A DNA stretch of 64,000 nt, from assembly GCF_034190915.1 (NCBI RefSeq), contig NW_026947504.1, forward strand, positions 64,879,474-64,943,473, given 5' to 3'. This DNA comes from Cavia porcellus (Eukaryota; Chordata; Mammalia; Rodentia; Caviidae). The notes beneath the pieces were generated by a model. That model searched no databases. It was given only the letters and a program-made list of their open reading frames with translations, and was not told the DNA's origin. Made by a program: the position numbers and the translations under genes. Of the stretch, positions 12,228 to 24,345 are shown in pieces; within the stretch, counting starts at the first letter, position 1; each line of letters begins with the position of its first letter.

Positions 12228-12736
12228 AGTGCTTCAACAGAAAAAGAAACAAACTGCCTAATTTCCATTATAGGTATTACAAATTCTAGGTCATTAAGCT
12301 CAATTAAATTCTCAATGTTTGTTCTTTGGAAATATTTCCAAGCTTCTGTGCACTGAAAGCTATAGTTCTCAATCTCTTTTTTTCCATATCTCCCTTCTTT
12401 TCATATTGGGCCACCTACTTACCGAGAAAAATCAACAGAGTAGCAACTACTTCAGCTTCCTATCAGTAACATTCAAATTTCCTCCCCAATCCTACTCCCA
12501 GTAACTTGCATTCTCAAATATCCTTTCATCCTATCAAAATGACAGTGCACGAGGTGACTGCTATCTGTGCTGACTCTTAATATCTTTATTAACAGTCTCC
12601 TATCATTTTTCATCTTTTATTTTCCATTATCATGAACACATACCATAGTGGTTCTTTAAAGAAAGAAAGAAAACTCTTCCTCAACTTACATTCCCTTCTG
12701 ATTACTGTCCTCCTTAGCCAATATTCTTTAAAAAGC
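12228..12736. other. Unassigned intronic sequence
   Basis: Pyrimidine-rich, with small ORFs only. No recognised element. Confidence 0.4.
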
Positions 12737-13279
12737 AATGGCTCCAATGTTTTGGTTTTATTCTTTACTGTTTTGTTCAATTTTATTATAACTGACAAAA
12801 AAGGCAATTCTTAAAAGATAGCAAGAGGCAGTATGGTAACCATTGTTGATCATCTAGTATTTTGTTTTTACATTATTATGTCCATCCTTTTGATTTGACT
12901 GATTCTGTTCTGTTATGGCACATTTGGTTTTACTCTCTTCAAAAAAAAGTAATAAGAACTGTGGGAGTAATAAAACCAAAAATGTGTAGTTGTCATTGTA
13001 CAAAAGAAAAGAAAGTGCTCTAAAGAATATAACTGCATATATATATTTAAGTGTATAAGATAGATAACCATATTACTGAGTTTTGTTGGATCATTGAACA
13101 AAACTGTTTCCAGTCTCACTGTTTGAAAGTCCACTTTATATGCTTTAATTTTGAAACTTGAACAACTATTTCTAAGATAACAATATGTAATCTATTAACT
13201 AGTGATTTCCTACTGTTTATGTTTTCTGAAATTCTGTATAACTTGTACCCTTTTTCTATTTTTTTTTTCTTTTTCTCCT

Positions 13280-13310
<31 letters not shown>
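12737..13310 (+). mobile_element. L1 3'UTR fragment with poly(A)
   Basis: Collinear with the last ~700 bp of the L1 3'UTR at 18.89-19.60 kb (shared 'gcaattctt..aa..tagcaag', 'ggtaaccattgttgat', 'gcagtctcactgtttgaa'-type blocks). It ends in a 25-A tract. The large L1 that follows inserted into this poly(A). Confidence 0.85.
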
Positions 13311-13320
13311 GTAGTCTTGT

Positions 13321-13835
13321 GACAGCTTCCTGTTGCACTGGACCAGTGCAGCAGGTTCTGAGCCAGCCTGTGCCGGCCTCATCAATCCCTGCCATGCTTG
13401 GCAGACTCTGGAGTTCTGAGGGATCGGGCACCATCTGTTCCAGGGGCTGGGCAGCCTGGGGTGAGTGTCCCCACACCATCCCCCGAGCCCAGCTAGCTTG
13501 GGACCCTCACTCGCCCCGACAGGGAATTCCGCAGCTTCTGGTTGCACTGGACCACAACTACCGGGCATGAGCAGGCCTGCAACAGCCTCACCGCTCCCTG
13601 CCGTTCTTGGTGGACTCAAGAGTTCTGAGCCAGCAGGCACCATTCGTTCCAGAGGCTGGGCGGCCTGGGGTGAGTGTCCCCGCACCATCCTCCAAGCCTA
13701 GCTAGTTTGGGATCCTCGTTCACCCCAAACAGTAAACTTCACAGCTTCCTGTTGCACTGGACCAGCTAGGCGGGTCTTGAGGCGGCCTGCCACCCCCAGT
13801 GAGCCTCTCTCAATCAGGGAAACTGGGCGGCCAGA
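13321..13835 (+). repeat. L1 5'UTR tandem monomers
   Basis: Two full monomers of about 210 bp and a partial third, each starting with cagcttc(c/t)(t/g)gttgcactgg (about 13322, 13533, 13742). They share 'ggctgggc(a/g)gcctggggtgag' and 'ccccaaac/ccccgaca' blocks. Monomeric promoter repeats are typical of rodent L1. The second half also resembles the 5'UTR of the element at 57.0-60.9 kb. The long ORFs on both strands here are monomer artefacts. Confidence 0.85.
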
Positions 13836-16800
13836 GAGCACCCAGTTATATAAAACAAGTATTAACAGAAATGAAAAACCAAATTAGCAGTAACACAATT
13901 ATAACAGGAGACCTTAACACACCATTGACACCAAGGGACAGATCAACCAGACAGAAAATCAGCAAAGAAATAACAGAACTGAATCACACCTGTAAACAAA
14001 TGGACTTGATAGACATATACAGAGTGTTCCATCCAACAATATCAGAATACACATTCTTCTCAGCAGTAGATGGGTCATTCTCTAAAATAGACCATATATT
14101 AGCTCACAGAACATATTTAAATAAATGCAAAAGAGTTGAAATTATCCTATGCATGTTATTGGATCATAGCGCCATGTAACTACAAATTACTGATAAAAGA
14201 TACTGCAAAAATCCCACAAACACCTAGCAATTGAATAAGATACTCTTGAGTAATCAGCAGGTCACAGGGGAAATTAAGAAGAAATTAAACAATACCTACA
14301 TGCAAATGAAAATACAGATACAACTTACCGGAATCTGTGGGATGCAATGAAAGCTGTCTTCAGAGGAAAATTTATTACACTGAGTTCCCACATCAGGAAA
14401 ACAGATTGAATACAAATAAATAACCTGATGCTACACCTCAAACATCTAGAAAAAGAAGAGCAACTCAAGCCAAAAGCCAGAAAAAAGGGAGGAAATTATA
14501 AAAATCAAGGCAGAAGTCAATGCAATAGAGACTAAGAAAACAATCCAAAGAATCAATGAATCAAAGAGTTGGTTCTTTGAAAGAATAAAATTGATAAGCC
14601 CCTAGCCAACCTTATTCAAAAAAAGGAAGAAAAGGCTCAAATTCATGCAATAAGGAATGAAAAAGGCGAAATCACTACAGACTCTGTAGAAATACAGAAG
14701 ATCAACATCTATTTCGAAAACCTCTACTCTCAAAGGTTTGATAACACAGAAGAAATAGACAGATTCCCAGAAGCATATGAAGTACCAAAGCTGGATCAAG
14801 AAGATGTAAAACTGCTGAATAACCCAATTTCTATTAATGAAATTGAAAATGTAATTAAGTCCTTACCTACAAAGAAGAGCCGAGGCCCAGACAGATTCAC
14901 TGCAGAATTTTACAAGAAGTACAAAGAAGACTAAACGCCAACACTCCTCAAATTCTTCAATGAAATTGAAAGGGAAGCATTCCTTTCTAAGTGATTCCTG
15001 GAAGCAAATATTACTCTAGTACCAAAACCTGAGAAAGACCTAACTAAAAAAGAGAACTACAGACCAACCTCCCTAATAAACACAGATGCAAAAATCCTCA
15101 ATAAAATATTAAGTAGGATGCAGCAAGTCATCAAGATTATACACCATCACCAAGTGGGATTCATCCCAGGCATGCAGGGATGATTCAACATACATAAATC
15201 AATAAATGTAATCCACCATATCAATAAAGTAACAATTATATGATCATTTCTATAGATGTAGAAAAAGCTTTTGATAAGGTCCAACATTCATTTATAAGAA
15301 CCTTACAAAAATTTGAACAGATGGTCTTTACCTTGAAATAATAAAGGCCATCTATGACAAACCAACAGCCAGCATCATACTAAATGGCCAAAAATTGAAA
15401 GCCTTTACTTTAAAATCAGGCACAAGACAAGGATGTCCCTTATCATCGCTCCTATTTAACATAGTACTGGAAACACTAGCCAGACCAATTAGACGAGAGA
15501 GAGAAATAAAAAGGGACAAAGATAGGAAAAGAAGAAGTTAAATTATCATTATTTGCAGATGACATGATACGCTACATAGAAGACCCCCAAAACTCCATTG
15601 AAAGACTCTTAGATATAATAAATTCAGCAATGTAGCTGGATACAAAAATCAATATTCAAAAATCAATAGCATTCCTAACAACAAGATCACAGAGGGAGAA
15701 ATAAGAGAAGCCACACTCTTCACACTAGCAACCAAAAAAAAAAAATGAAATATTAGGAATTACTCTCACGAAAGAACTGAAAGACCTATATAGAGAAAAT
15801 TATAATACACTGAAAAAAGAAATTGAAGATGATCTCAGAAAATGGAACAACATCCTGTTATGGTTTGATAACTAGTGGTCAACTTAACGCCAGCTGGATT
15901 ACATCAGCATGCATTGAGAGAAGATGCTCCACCTGAGAAGGGTTGCCAGGATAAATAGGTAGAGAAGAAGAGAGGTGTGGAGGAGGGATTGAGGTGTTAT
16001 GGAGGCATTGTTGGTTCTCCTACGAGTTGCTGTCCGAGCTGTTGGTTCTGGAGAAGCTTTGGTCTTCACATCGAGCATTGCTTCCTGGCTCCGGAGGGGA
16101 AGACGTGTGCTGCCTGGTCTCCAGGATGAATTCGTCACACTGCTTCCTGGCACGTACCCGACTGTGCTTGTCGCCGGAGGAGCTCGGGGCCTCCATGTCG
16201 CTGAGGACAGCTGTGGTTCCTTTCAGGACAGCCTCGCTCTTTGTTGTGAGTGTGACTTATCAGCTCCAGTGTAGAACCCTCATCCCACTAGCACAGCTCC
16301 TTCATCCTGCTGGCATAGACTTTCTGGCTTCCACCGCTGACCCTTGGGTCTTCCCAGCACGAATCCGTAAAAGAGACTGGCGTGAGTCCTTGTGGGCCCT
16401 GGACTTCCAGTTGGACTCGTGGAGGCGTTGTCCTGAGCTCTGGGTTTTTATCTGGACTCATGTGGGACATTGCCGTGGGGTTTAGGCTCTTGACTTAAAT
16501 AATCTATGTCATTGGTGTTGTGGATAGATTTCCTGCATTTTCCTGTGTTAACTTTCAGTGACCATTATAAAAATATTATAAACTCCATATCCTGACCTGA
16601 ATTGTTCTCTGTGTACAACCCCTGACTACAACACATCCCTTGCTCATGGATAGGAAGCATAAATATTGTGAAAATGGCCATTCTCCCTAAACTGTTATAC
16701 AGATACAATGCAATCCCAATAAAAATATAAAAATACCATCAACATACCTCATAGATCTAGAGAAATCACTCAGAAAATTCATGTGGAACGAGAAGAGACC

Positions 16801-18060
16801 TAGATTAGCAAAGACAGTTCTAAGCAACAAAGGCAAGGCAGAAGGCATCACAATCCCTGACTTGAAGTTATACTACACAGCAACAGTAGTAAAATCAACA
16901 TGGTACTGGAATCAAAACAGATCTGAAGATCAATGGAATAGATTAGAAGATACAACCACAACTACAAACATACTCAACCACCTTATCTTTGATAAAGGAG
17001 CCAAACATGTTCACTGGAAGACCGATAGTCTCTTTAATAAGTGGTGTTGGAAAAACTGGCTCCCCATATGCCAAAAACTAAAACTAGACCCATGCCTATC
17101 ACCATGTACTAAAATAAAATCTAAATGGATCAAAGACCTGAATACTAGAACGCAAACACCAAATCTATTGGAAGACAAGTTGGGTAAAAACCTTGAAGAC
17201 ACAGGAGTAGGTAGAGAATTCCTAAACAGGAATCAAACTGCACAGGAAATATTTCCCAGAATCAATAACTGGATCACCTCTTATTAAAAAGTTTCTGCAT
17301 GTCAAAAGAAATATCCAGTATAGTGAAAAGAAAACCCACAAACTGGGAAAAAATCTTAGTGAACTGTCCCTCAGACAAAGGACTTCTGTCCAAAACATAT
17401 AAAAGAATTTTAAAAAAAACCAGACCCGCGAAATTCAAAGACCCAATCCAAAAATGGGCATCTGAGATGAATATACATTTCTCAGATGAAGAAATACAAA
17501 TGGCAAATAAATACATGAAAAAATGTTCATCATCATTAGTCATTAGAGAAATGCAAATTAAAACCACACTGAGATTCCATCTCACTCCTGAAAGAATGGC
17601 CAGGATCAAGAAAACTACCAACAACAAATGCTGGAGAGGCTGTGGGGAACAAGGAACTCTCCTGCACTGTTGGTGGGAGTGTAGACTGGTGCAACCATTG
17701 TGGAGGTCAGTCTGGAGATTTCTCAAAAAGCTGGGATTGGAAGTCCCATTTGTTCCAGCTATTCCACTTCTAGACATATTCCCAGAAGAACTGAAAGCAT
17801 CATACCACAGTGATATATGTGCACCCATGTTTATAGCAGCATAATTTGTAATAGCCAGATCTTGGAAACAACCTAAATGTCCATCAACTGAGGAATGGAT
17901 AAAAAACTTGTAGTATTTTGTACAATGGAGTACTACTCAGCTATAAATAAGGATCACATTGAGATATTTATAAATAAATGGGCACAGCTTGAGACCATAC
18001 TCATAAATGAAATAAATCAAATTCACATGTATGAATACCGAATAGTTTCTCTAGTATAAG
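13836..18060 (+). pseudogene. L1 ORF2 pseudogene (endonuclease/reverse transcriptase)
   Basis: Remnant of the L1 ORF2 protein, which nicks target DNA and reverse-transcribes L1 RNA. Visible parts are an endonuclease segment with GDLNTPLTP and SKIDHIL motifs (13850-14180); the reverse transcriptase with the FADD catalytic motif at about 15552-15563; and C-terminal parts in two frames (16781-17287 and 17299-17844), including 'CWRGCGEQGTLLHCWWEC', the Cys-rich end of ORF2. The N-terminal part of the endonuclease is missing. Stops and frameshifts are scattered, and a 778-bp LTR splits the gene after the reverse transcriptase. Confidence 0.9.
15856..16633 (+). mobile_element. Solo LTR inserted in L1 ORF2
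   Basis: Interrupts otherwise continuous L1 sequence. It begins TGTTATGG and ends ACAACA, and is flanked by the 5-bp duplication catcc (15851-15855 and 16634-16638). Removing it restores collinear L1. A 5-bp duplication and 'gtcaactt..c.ccagctggatta'-type wording near the start suggest an ERVL/MaLR-class LTR, but the family is not certain. The GC-rich middle gives spurious ORFs of up to 163 residues. No retroviral genes. Confidence 0.85.
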
Positions 18061-19604
18061 AAATGATAATACATAAACATATGTGGTAATTATGATTCCC
18101 CATTATATTGCTTTGAAGCCTTATAATGTTTTCATTCATTAATTGGAATTGTTTTATTCTGGTTGTTTGATTTTATTGTCTGTGATGTTACGAACAGCTA
18201 TTTTGGCGAAAACAAGACATCATAATAGCTAGTGCTATTTAATATCATCTTGTTTTCAAGTCCCATCAAGCTGTTGTTCTTCTGTCTCCATCGGTTTTAT
18301 CATATTGTATCCTATTGGATTTTATTATATGTGATAGTATAAACAAAATTTTTATAGGTAAAGAAACAATATAGAAATCATTGTTCATTTTCTGTTAGTT
18401 GGTTCTAAATACCCTGTAATACTTTCATTCTCTTGAATGGTTTCACACTGTCTTGATATGTTTGATGCTATAGTTATGAAATTAAACTCAAATATTTCAA
18501 AGAGACACTACGATAACTACTATTATGTCGGGTTATCTTGTGGTAAAACACTATGTTGCTTAAATTGTTCTGTTCTGACCTGTATTGTTATGTTGTTATG
18601 TCCTCTTTTATCTCAATCTCCTTTTTAAAAAATTTATTTATTTTTTTAATTAAGGGAAAAATAAATTTTAAAAAGCAGGATATATTATAGTAACTTTTTT
18701 GATTTCCTATTAACTTGATTTGAACTCCTGTATTGCTCTCACCATCTTGTTTTGACTGATTTTACTCTATTCTATTTTGTTTTATAGTATCAAGTTTGAG
18801 GGTATAGGCAACTACTTTGAAGGCAGTAAGATTCACTATGATGCCCATTCTGGTCTGACTATTATCTTCTTTTGAAGTCCTGTAGTATCTCCAATGTTTA
18901 GGTTTTATTGGTTTTGTTCTGTACTGCTTTGTTCAACTTTATTATACCTGATTATATGGGCAATTCTTTTTAAGGTAGCAAGAAGCATTATGGTAACCAT
19001 TGTTGATAACCTTGTATCCTGTTTTGACATCATGTACTATGTCCATCCTTTGTTTTTGTTTTTGTTTTATTTTGTTTTGTCTTTTTCGTTTTTATCGGTA
19101 CCAGGGATCGAACTCACAACTGCCTGCTTGCAAGGCAGGCGCTTATGCCACTGAGCTAAATCCCCAACCCCCATCCTTTGTTTTGACTGACTGTTTTGTT
19201 TTGTCACATTTGGTTTTATTCTCTTCAAAAAAAAAAAAAAACAAAGTAGTAAGAACTGTGGAAGTAATAAAACCAAAAATGTGTAATTGTTATAGTAAAT
19301 AAGAGAGGCACAGAATGTGCTCTAAAGGATACAACTGCATGTATGTTTAAGTGTGCAAGATAGATAACCATATTACTAAGTTTTTGTTGGATCACTGAAC
19401 AGAACTGTTTGCAGTCTCACTGTTTGAATGTCCACTTTGTATGCTTTAATGTTGTAACTTGAACAACTATTTCTAAGATAACAATATGTAATCTATTAAC
19501 TAGTGATTTCTTACTATTTGTTTTTTTGAAATTCTGTATTACTTGTACACTTTTTCTGTTTTGTTTTTTTTTCTCTTTAAATAAAATTGCAAAAAAAAAA
19601 AAAA
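18061..19604 (+). repeat. L1 3'UTR, long AT-rich type
   Basis: About 1.5 kb from the end of ORF2 to poly(A). Pieces of the same 3'UTR recur at 12.7-13.3, 28.7-29.2, 54.4-55.3 and (inverted) 57.0-58.3 kb, so it is a family hallmark. Confidence 0.85.
19060..19180 (-). repeat. ID-like SINE in the L1 3'UTR
   Basis: Reverse-oriented young SINE (tail ttttcgtttttatcggtacc, body '..gcttgcaaggcaggcgcttatgcc..gctaaatccccaaccc'). It is flanked by a catcctttgtttt-type target duplication on both sides. Confidence 0.9.
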
Positions 19605-19634
19605 GTGGTCTTGTTTTGATTTGCATTCTTTGTT

Positions 19635-19745
19635 GGTTTCAGACAGTCTCACTATGTAGTCCAGACTGGCCTTGGAACTCACTGCAATCCTCGAGCCTCA
19701 GCCATGCTGGGATTACACAGGCATGTGCCAGCACGTCTGGCAACT
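19635..19745 (-). repeat. B1-type SINE, single-unit form
   Basis: Reverse-oriented: 'cagtctcactatgtagtccagactggcc' followed by 'gctgggattacacaggcatg'. It lacks the second internal unit. Confidence 0.8.
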
Positions 19746-19907
19746 TCCATTCATTTAGCGCATCTCATCTGAAAATTCTCCTGATGCTGCTCTTACCAAG
19801 ATCAACAACTTTCTACTCATGGAACACAATCTCTACATAGGCCATATCTCTGAAGAACTCTGTTCAAACCACCTGTACATTCCCATCTCTCTGCCATATA
19901 TATTTTT

Positions 19908-19969
19908 ATATATACTTTCTACTATACATAGTATATATATATATAAATAGTATAGTAGAAAGTATATAT
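19908..19969. repeat. 20-bp perfect inverted repeat (hairpin)
   Basis: Left arm atatatactttctactatac (19908-19927) is exactly complementary to 19950-19969, with a 22-nt AT-rich spacer. It could extrude as a cruciform or fold in RNA. Confidence 0.95.
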
Positions 19970-20274
19970 TTTTTATGTCAATTACCTACTAATACCTGCA
20001 CTATTTAGGTGTTTCCTGATGAATTCTGAAATGTGCAGTGATATACAATTTTCTAGTCAGATTATAATCAAAATATATGCATTATCAGGAAACTAGTTTA
20101 TTTTTAAATATATGGAAGTACTTATATTTTCCGGGGGTTGAAATGGTACTGTATATTACTTTTGCCAACCTGTATATATTCTTGGATACAATTAATCAAT
20201 ATATCAAAATATCAGAAGCACTTTTTTTGTTAGAATTGCTATGAGACATAACTCGCCACACAATTCACCTATTT

Positions 20275-20387
20275 TTTTTTATTTTTACATTTTTTAAAAA
20301 ATCTTTTTTATTGGTATCGGGGATCGAACTCATGACCGCCTGCTGGCAAGGCAGGTGCTTATGCCACTGAGCTAAATCCCCAGCCCC
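20275..20387 (-). repeat. ID-like SINE with target duplication
   Basis: Reverse-oriented young SINE with the 'ttggtatcggggatcgaactcatgacc' motif. It is flanked by acaattcacctattt at 20260-20274 and 20388-20402. Confidence 0.95.
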
Positions 20388-20409
20388 ACAATTCACCTAT
20401 TTAAAGTAC

Positions 20410-20580
20410 ACAAAGTCAGGTATGGAGGCTCACATGTGTAATCACAGTATATGTACATGGGAGGCTAAGGTAAGAGGATCGCTGTGAGTTCAAGGCCAGC
20501 CTGGGCTACAAAGGGAGGTCAAGGCCCACCTGAACTACATAGTAAAACCTTGTCTCAAACACATACTCATACATACATAC
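20410..20580 (+). repeat. B1-type SINE
   Basis: B1 with both internal units ('gttcaaggccagcctgggctac' and 'aggtcaaggcccacctgaac') and a cata-rich tail. Confidence 0.9.
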
Positions 20581-21599
20581 CCAAAAAGTGTACCATTCGA
20601 TGGTTTTTAGTATGTCCACTGAGTTGTGTGGCTACCATAACCCATTTTAAAACGTTTTCATCATTATTACATAAAGAGATTTTGTATCCTTTCCAGTCAC
20701 TCTCCATTCTACCCAACTCTCACCTCAGTCGCAGGCAGCAAATAATTTACTTTCTGTCTCTACAGATTTACCAGTGCCCACAAAAAACTCTGGTTATCAA
20801 ATTTAAATCAATTTCAAATGTGCTTCCTTTAGTCAGCATCTTTAAATAAACTACTGTGTTTTTAAGTAAACAGATTTTTGCTTATTATGCAAGTGCAACA
20901 ACCTTGGGGATTTAAGCAGCTTAAAATTTTAAGCTCAGATCTCTGTCCTGAGCTAAACTGCCTGCTAGAACACTCACCAGAAATCTGAACAAGTACCTTG
21001 TAATGTTCAAAATTGAGCTCATCATTTTTCTCACTGATCTGCTTAATCTACTATTTTTATAACAAAAAAGTTCTCTCTCAGAATTAAGTACTCATTGAAA
21101 ATTAAGTGAGATAAACATGAATAAATGCACCTTGTACTATCTGCTTTATGAAGCAGGCACTCATTAATGTTTGTTTCCCTTTTCTGTTTACAGGTTGTAA
21201 TCAGAATTTCCAACCTTAAATCTCCTATCCACTGAATGTTTAACCTCAATGATTTATTTTTCATTTGTTAAACAAATTAGTCTGGTCTATTTTGGTATGT
21301 ACTCTTTCTTATGTCTTTTATCCCTTCTTAATGCTTTACTCACATTAAAATCCTTATTTCAGTCTCTGATATCACTACTACTGAGCATCTCAGACTTACT
21401 GGTATTTTTGCTGTCTGCACACCACTTGTAGTAGACATACATATTTTCTTCTGTTTTATGAGCCTGAAACACTTTCCAGTTCTTGAGAGTGAGACTGTTC
21501 AAATTTGAAACATTTTGCCTCTTTACAATAGTAATTACATCAAAAAAGCAAATGACCTAGAATCTACCAAAAAATGCAACATGCTGAATATATTACCCC

Positions 21600-22125
21600 A
21601 TTCTTACATATGCACATAATACTCTGAATAGTCATATGCCAGATAATATCAACAATGGACTGACTACACACACATATGATGCTGGTTCCCAAGGTTATAA
21701 TGGAGTTCAAAAATCCTATGGCCCAGTATAACTGTAGCCATGGAGACAGCAATGTCACAATGCAATGCACACTCAAGAGGCTGGTAGTGATGCTAAAGTA
21801 AACAATCTTGCCCTGGCAGTAAAATACAGAAAACTATATAGAGAACTGTAATAATGTAATAAACTGCTACTGGTTTATTATGCTATACTTTTTATCACTT
21901 GTTTTATATTCCACCTACAAAAAAGTTTACGGTAAAAGAATATGCAATGTACACCAGCAGCAGACTCACATATCATCTGTTACTGTGCCCTCCTGACTGT
22001 ATTATGATTGACTACACTAAATTTGTGTGAGTAGACTCTGTAACATTCACAGAATGACAAACTACTTAATAACATATTTCTTAAGAAGTGTCCTTGTGGT
22101 TAGGCAACATATGACTATTCAAAAT
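21600..22125 (+). mobile_element. Tigger-type DNA transposon relic
   Basis: Diverged but collinear with a common mammalian Tigger/mariner-class element: 'aaggttataatggagttcaaaaatcctatggcc', 'actggtttattatgctatactttttatcactt', and the terminal 'tgtgagtagactctg..acattcacagaatgacaaac' part. No transposase frame survives. Subfamily not assigned. Confidence 0.65.
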
Positions 22126-22369
22126 ACATATTAAGTTATATTAAATTTAATCATAAATTTTCTATTTGGTATTATCTCTAGAAGACAAGCATTATTTTCA
22201 TCTAAAAACGAGAAATTAAGAATGAATAGAAAACTCCAGCCTTCCTTTTCTACCCAGTTCCACGGGACCTGTTAGTTAGTCTTAAAAAATGTATCACGGA
22301 GTAGAAAAATTTAATAGTAAACTTTATATTTTAAAAAACCTGAAACATCTATCAACTACTCCAGTCAGT

Positions 22370-23040
22370 ATGTGGTACTTTGTGTTTTTCTAGGAATTTT
22401 CCAATTTCATCTGGATTATCCAATTTGCTTGCTTACAATTGTTCATGGCATTCCCTTAGTAATTGTTCCATTTTTGTAAGGTTGGTAACACTGTCCTTTT
22501 TCACTTCTTAGTATAGTAAATTAAGTCTTCTCTGATCATTAGTCTACTGAAATTTGTCAATTTAATTTTCACTGATTTTTTTCTCTATTGCTTTCTATTC
22601 ACTATTTCATTTACTTCCTTTCTAATCTTTATTTCCTTTCTCCTGCTTGCTCTTAATTTTTGTCTCTCTTCCCAATTTTTTAAAAATGGACAGTTACAAT
22701 TTGCAAGCTCTTTTTTTTTTTTTTTGCAGACTTTCTCTTTAATTTAGGCTTTACAGCTGTAAATTTGCCTGAACATTGCCTTAGATGCTCCCAATAAATG
22801 TTGGTATTTGTTATTTATATTCATCTCAAACTGTTTTCTGGTATCTACTTCTATTTAGTTTACTCACTGACTTATTACAAGTATGCTGGTTAGTTTCCAC
22901 ATTATTTATAAGACTGCAAAATTTACTTGTTACTGATTTCTAATTTTATTTTACTGTCTGCAGGAAACACACTGTGACTTTCATGTTTTTAACTTTATAT
23001 GGCATAACAGAATATTCTATTTCCTGCAGAAGTGTTCCAT
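22370..23040 (-). mobile_element. Old L1 ORF2 fragment, inverted
   Basis: A T-rich plus strand with blocks typical of inverted ancient L1 ORF2 ('tgcttgctcttaatttttgtc', 'tttaggctttacagctgtaaatttgcc', 'ttctaattttattttactgtc'). One of few L1 pieces in sense orientation within KPNA3. Confidence 0.55.
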
Positions 23041-23049
23041 GTTGACTTA

Positions 23050-23255
23050 AAAAGATGTATGTTAGCTAATTGTAGTAGTACATGCCTTAATCTCAGCACT
23101 CTTGGCGGCTAAGGCAGGAAGATTTTGAGCCCAACCCCAGCTTGAGCAACAGAGGAAGATGTCATAAAACAAAACAAAACAAAAGGACTGGGGATGTCGC
23201 TTAGTGTGAAGGCCCTAGGTTCAATTCCCAGAACTTCCCTACCCTACACACACAA
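23050..23255 (+). repeat. Composite B1 plus ID-like SINE
   Basis: A B1 part ('aatctcagcactcttggcggctaaggcagg') ends in (aaaac)n and is followed by an ID-like part ('ggactggggatgtcgcttag..ggttcaattcccag'). Confidence 0.75.
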
Positions 23256-23809
23256 ATGAAAACAGTATGTTTTATAGTCATCTGTTACACAGTCAAATCC
23301 TGAAAGAAGTAACAAAGAGGATTATATACGCTTATTAGCTAAAGCAAAAAGGCAATGTAGTAATGCCATAAGGATAAATATACGGATAAATAAGACTGAA
23401 CAAGGTTCAGAAACTGAACCACACACAAATGATTAAACTAATTTTCAAAAAAAACTGCCAAGGTAATTCAGTAGATGCCAGATGAAAACCAAGCTGTATC
23501 TTATAGTACATACAAGTAATAACTGAAAAAGAATCATAGACCTAAATGTGAAAGGTGAACAGAACAAATTCTAGAAGAAAATATACCAAAAAAATGTTTG
23601 CGTAACAGTAACAGGGATACTTAATATTGCTTAGAGCATAGAAAATACAAACCATAAAAGCAAAATCGATAAAATGTACTTGGAAAGGGAGACAGTTTTT
23701 GCTCTTTGGATACTACTAAGAAAATGAAAAGGTAGATGGAGAAAAAATATTCACAATATATGTATATGACAAAGAACTTGCATTTACGTTATATATACAT
23801 ATGTGGGGG

Positions 23810-23930
23810 GGTCTTTTTTTGAAACAGACTCTCTCTGTGCAGTTCAGGCTGGCCTTGAGTTAAACGATCCTCCTGCCTCAGCCTCCTGAGTGCTGGGATT
23901 ACAGGCATACACCACCACACCTGCCTAGAT
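23810..23930 (-). repeat. B1-type SINE, single-unit form
   Basis: Reverse-oriented: 'cagttcaggctggccttgag..tcctcctgcctcagcctcctgagtgctgggattacaggcat'. Confidence 0.9.
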
Positions 23931-23987
23931 TATATATATATTTAAACTTTTATGATTTTATAGTTAAGAAGAGGCAATCTAACTTTT

Positions 23988-24090
23988 TTTTTTTTGTCTT
24001 TTTTGTTTTTATCGGTACCAGGGATCGAACTTACGACTGCCTGCTTGCAAGGCAGGCGCTTATGCCGCTGAGCTAAATCCCCAGTCCCAA
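23988..24090 (-). repeat. ID-like SINE with target duplication
   Basis: Young reverse-oriented SINE flanked by ggcaatctaactttt (23973-23987) and ggaaatctaactttt (24091-24105). Confidence 0.95.
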
Positions 24091-24199
24091 GGAAATCTAA
24101 CTTTTGAGGAAAATGTTTCATAAAAAGAAACAACTGGCACAAAATTATCATGTTTTAAAAATGTCAGAAATTATTATTATTAAAAGAATGCAAAATATA

Positions 24200-24345
24200 G
24201 AGCTGGATGATAGCCCATGCCTGTAATTTAAGCACTCAGGAGGCTGAGGCAAAAGGATTGTCATGAGTTTGAGACTACCCAGCCAGTGATACAGTGAATT
24301 TGGGAGTAGCCTGAATGAACTACATAGCAAATAGCAACTCAAAAA
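24200..24345 (+). repeat. B1-type SINE
   Basis: 'gctggatgatagcccatgcctgtaatttaagcactcaggaggctgaggc' followed by two internal units. Confidence 0.85.

Larger units (their letters stand above)
13321..19604 (+). mobile_element. Large L1 lacking ORF1, with nested insertions
   Basis: In order: GC-rich 5'UTR monomers (13321-about 13830), an ORF2 pseudogene beginning inside the endonuclease domain, and a long AT-rich 3'UTR (about 18061-19604) ending in poly(A). The flanks carry near-identical gtagtcttgt (13311-13320) and gtggtcttgt (19605-19614), each preceded by A's, so the whole unit looks like one insertion. It is interrupted by an LTR at 15856-16633 and an ID-like SINE near 19077. ORF1 and the start of ORF2 are absent. 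The copy is dead, with frameshifts and stops. Confidence 0.85.

Noticed and set aside
13279..13701. ORFs up to 134 residues in repeated GC-rich sequence
   Set aside because: They arise from L1 5'UTR tandem monomers and occur in several frames on both strands.
15994..16485. 163-residue ORF
   Set aside because: Lies wholly inside the LTR inserted in L1 and has no protein similarity I recognise.
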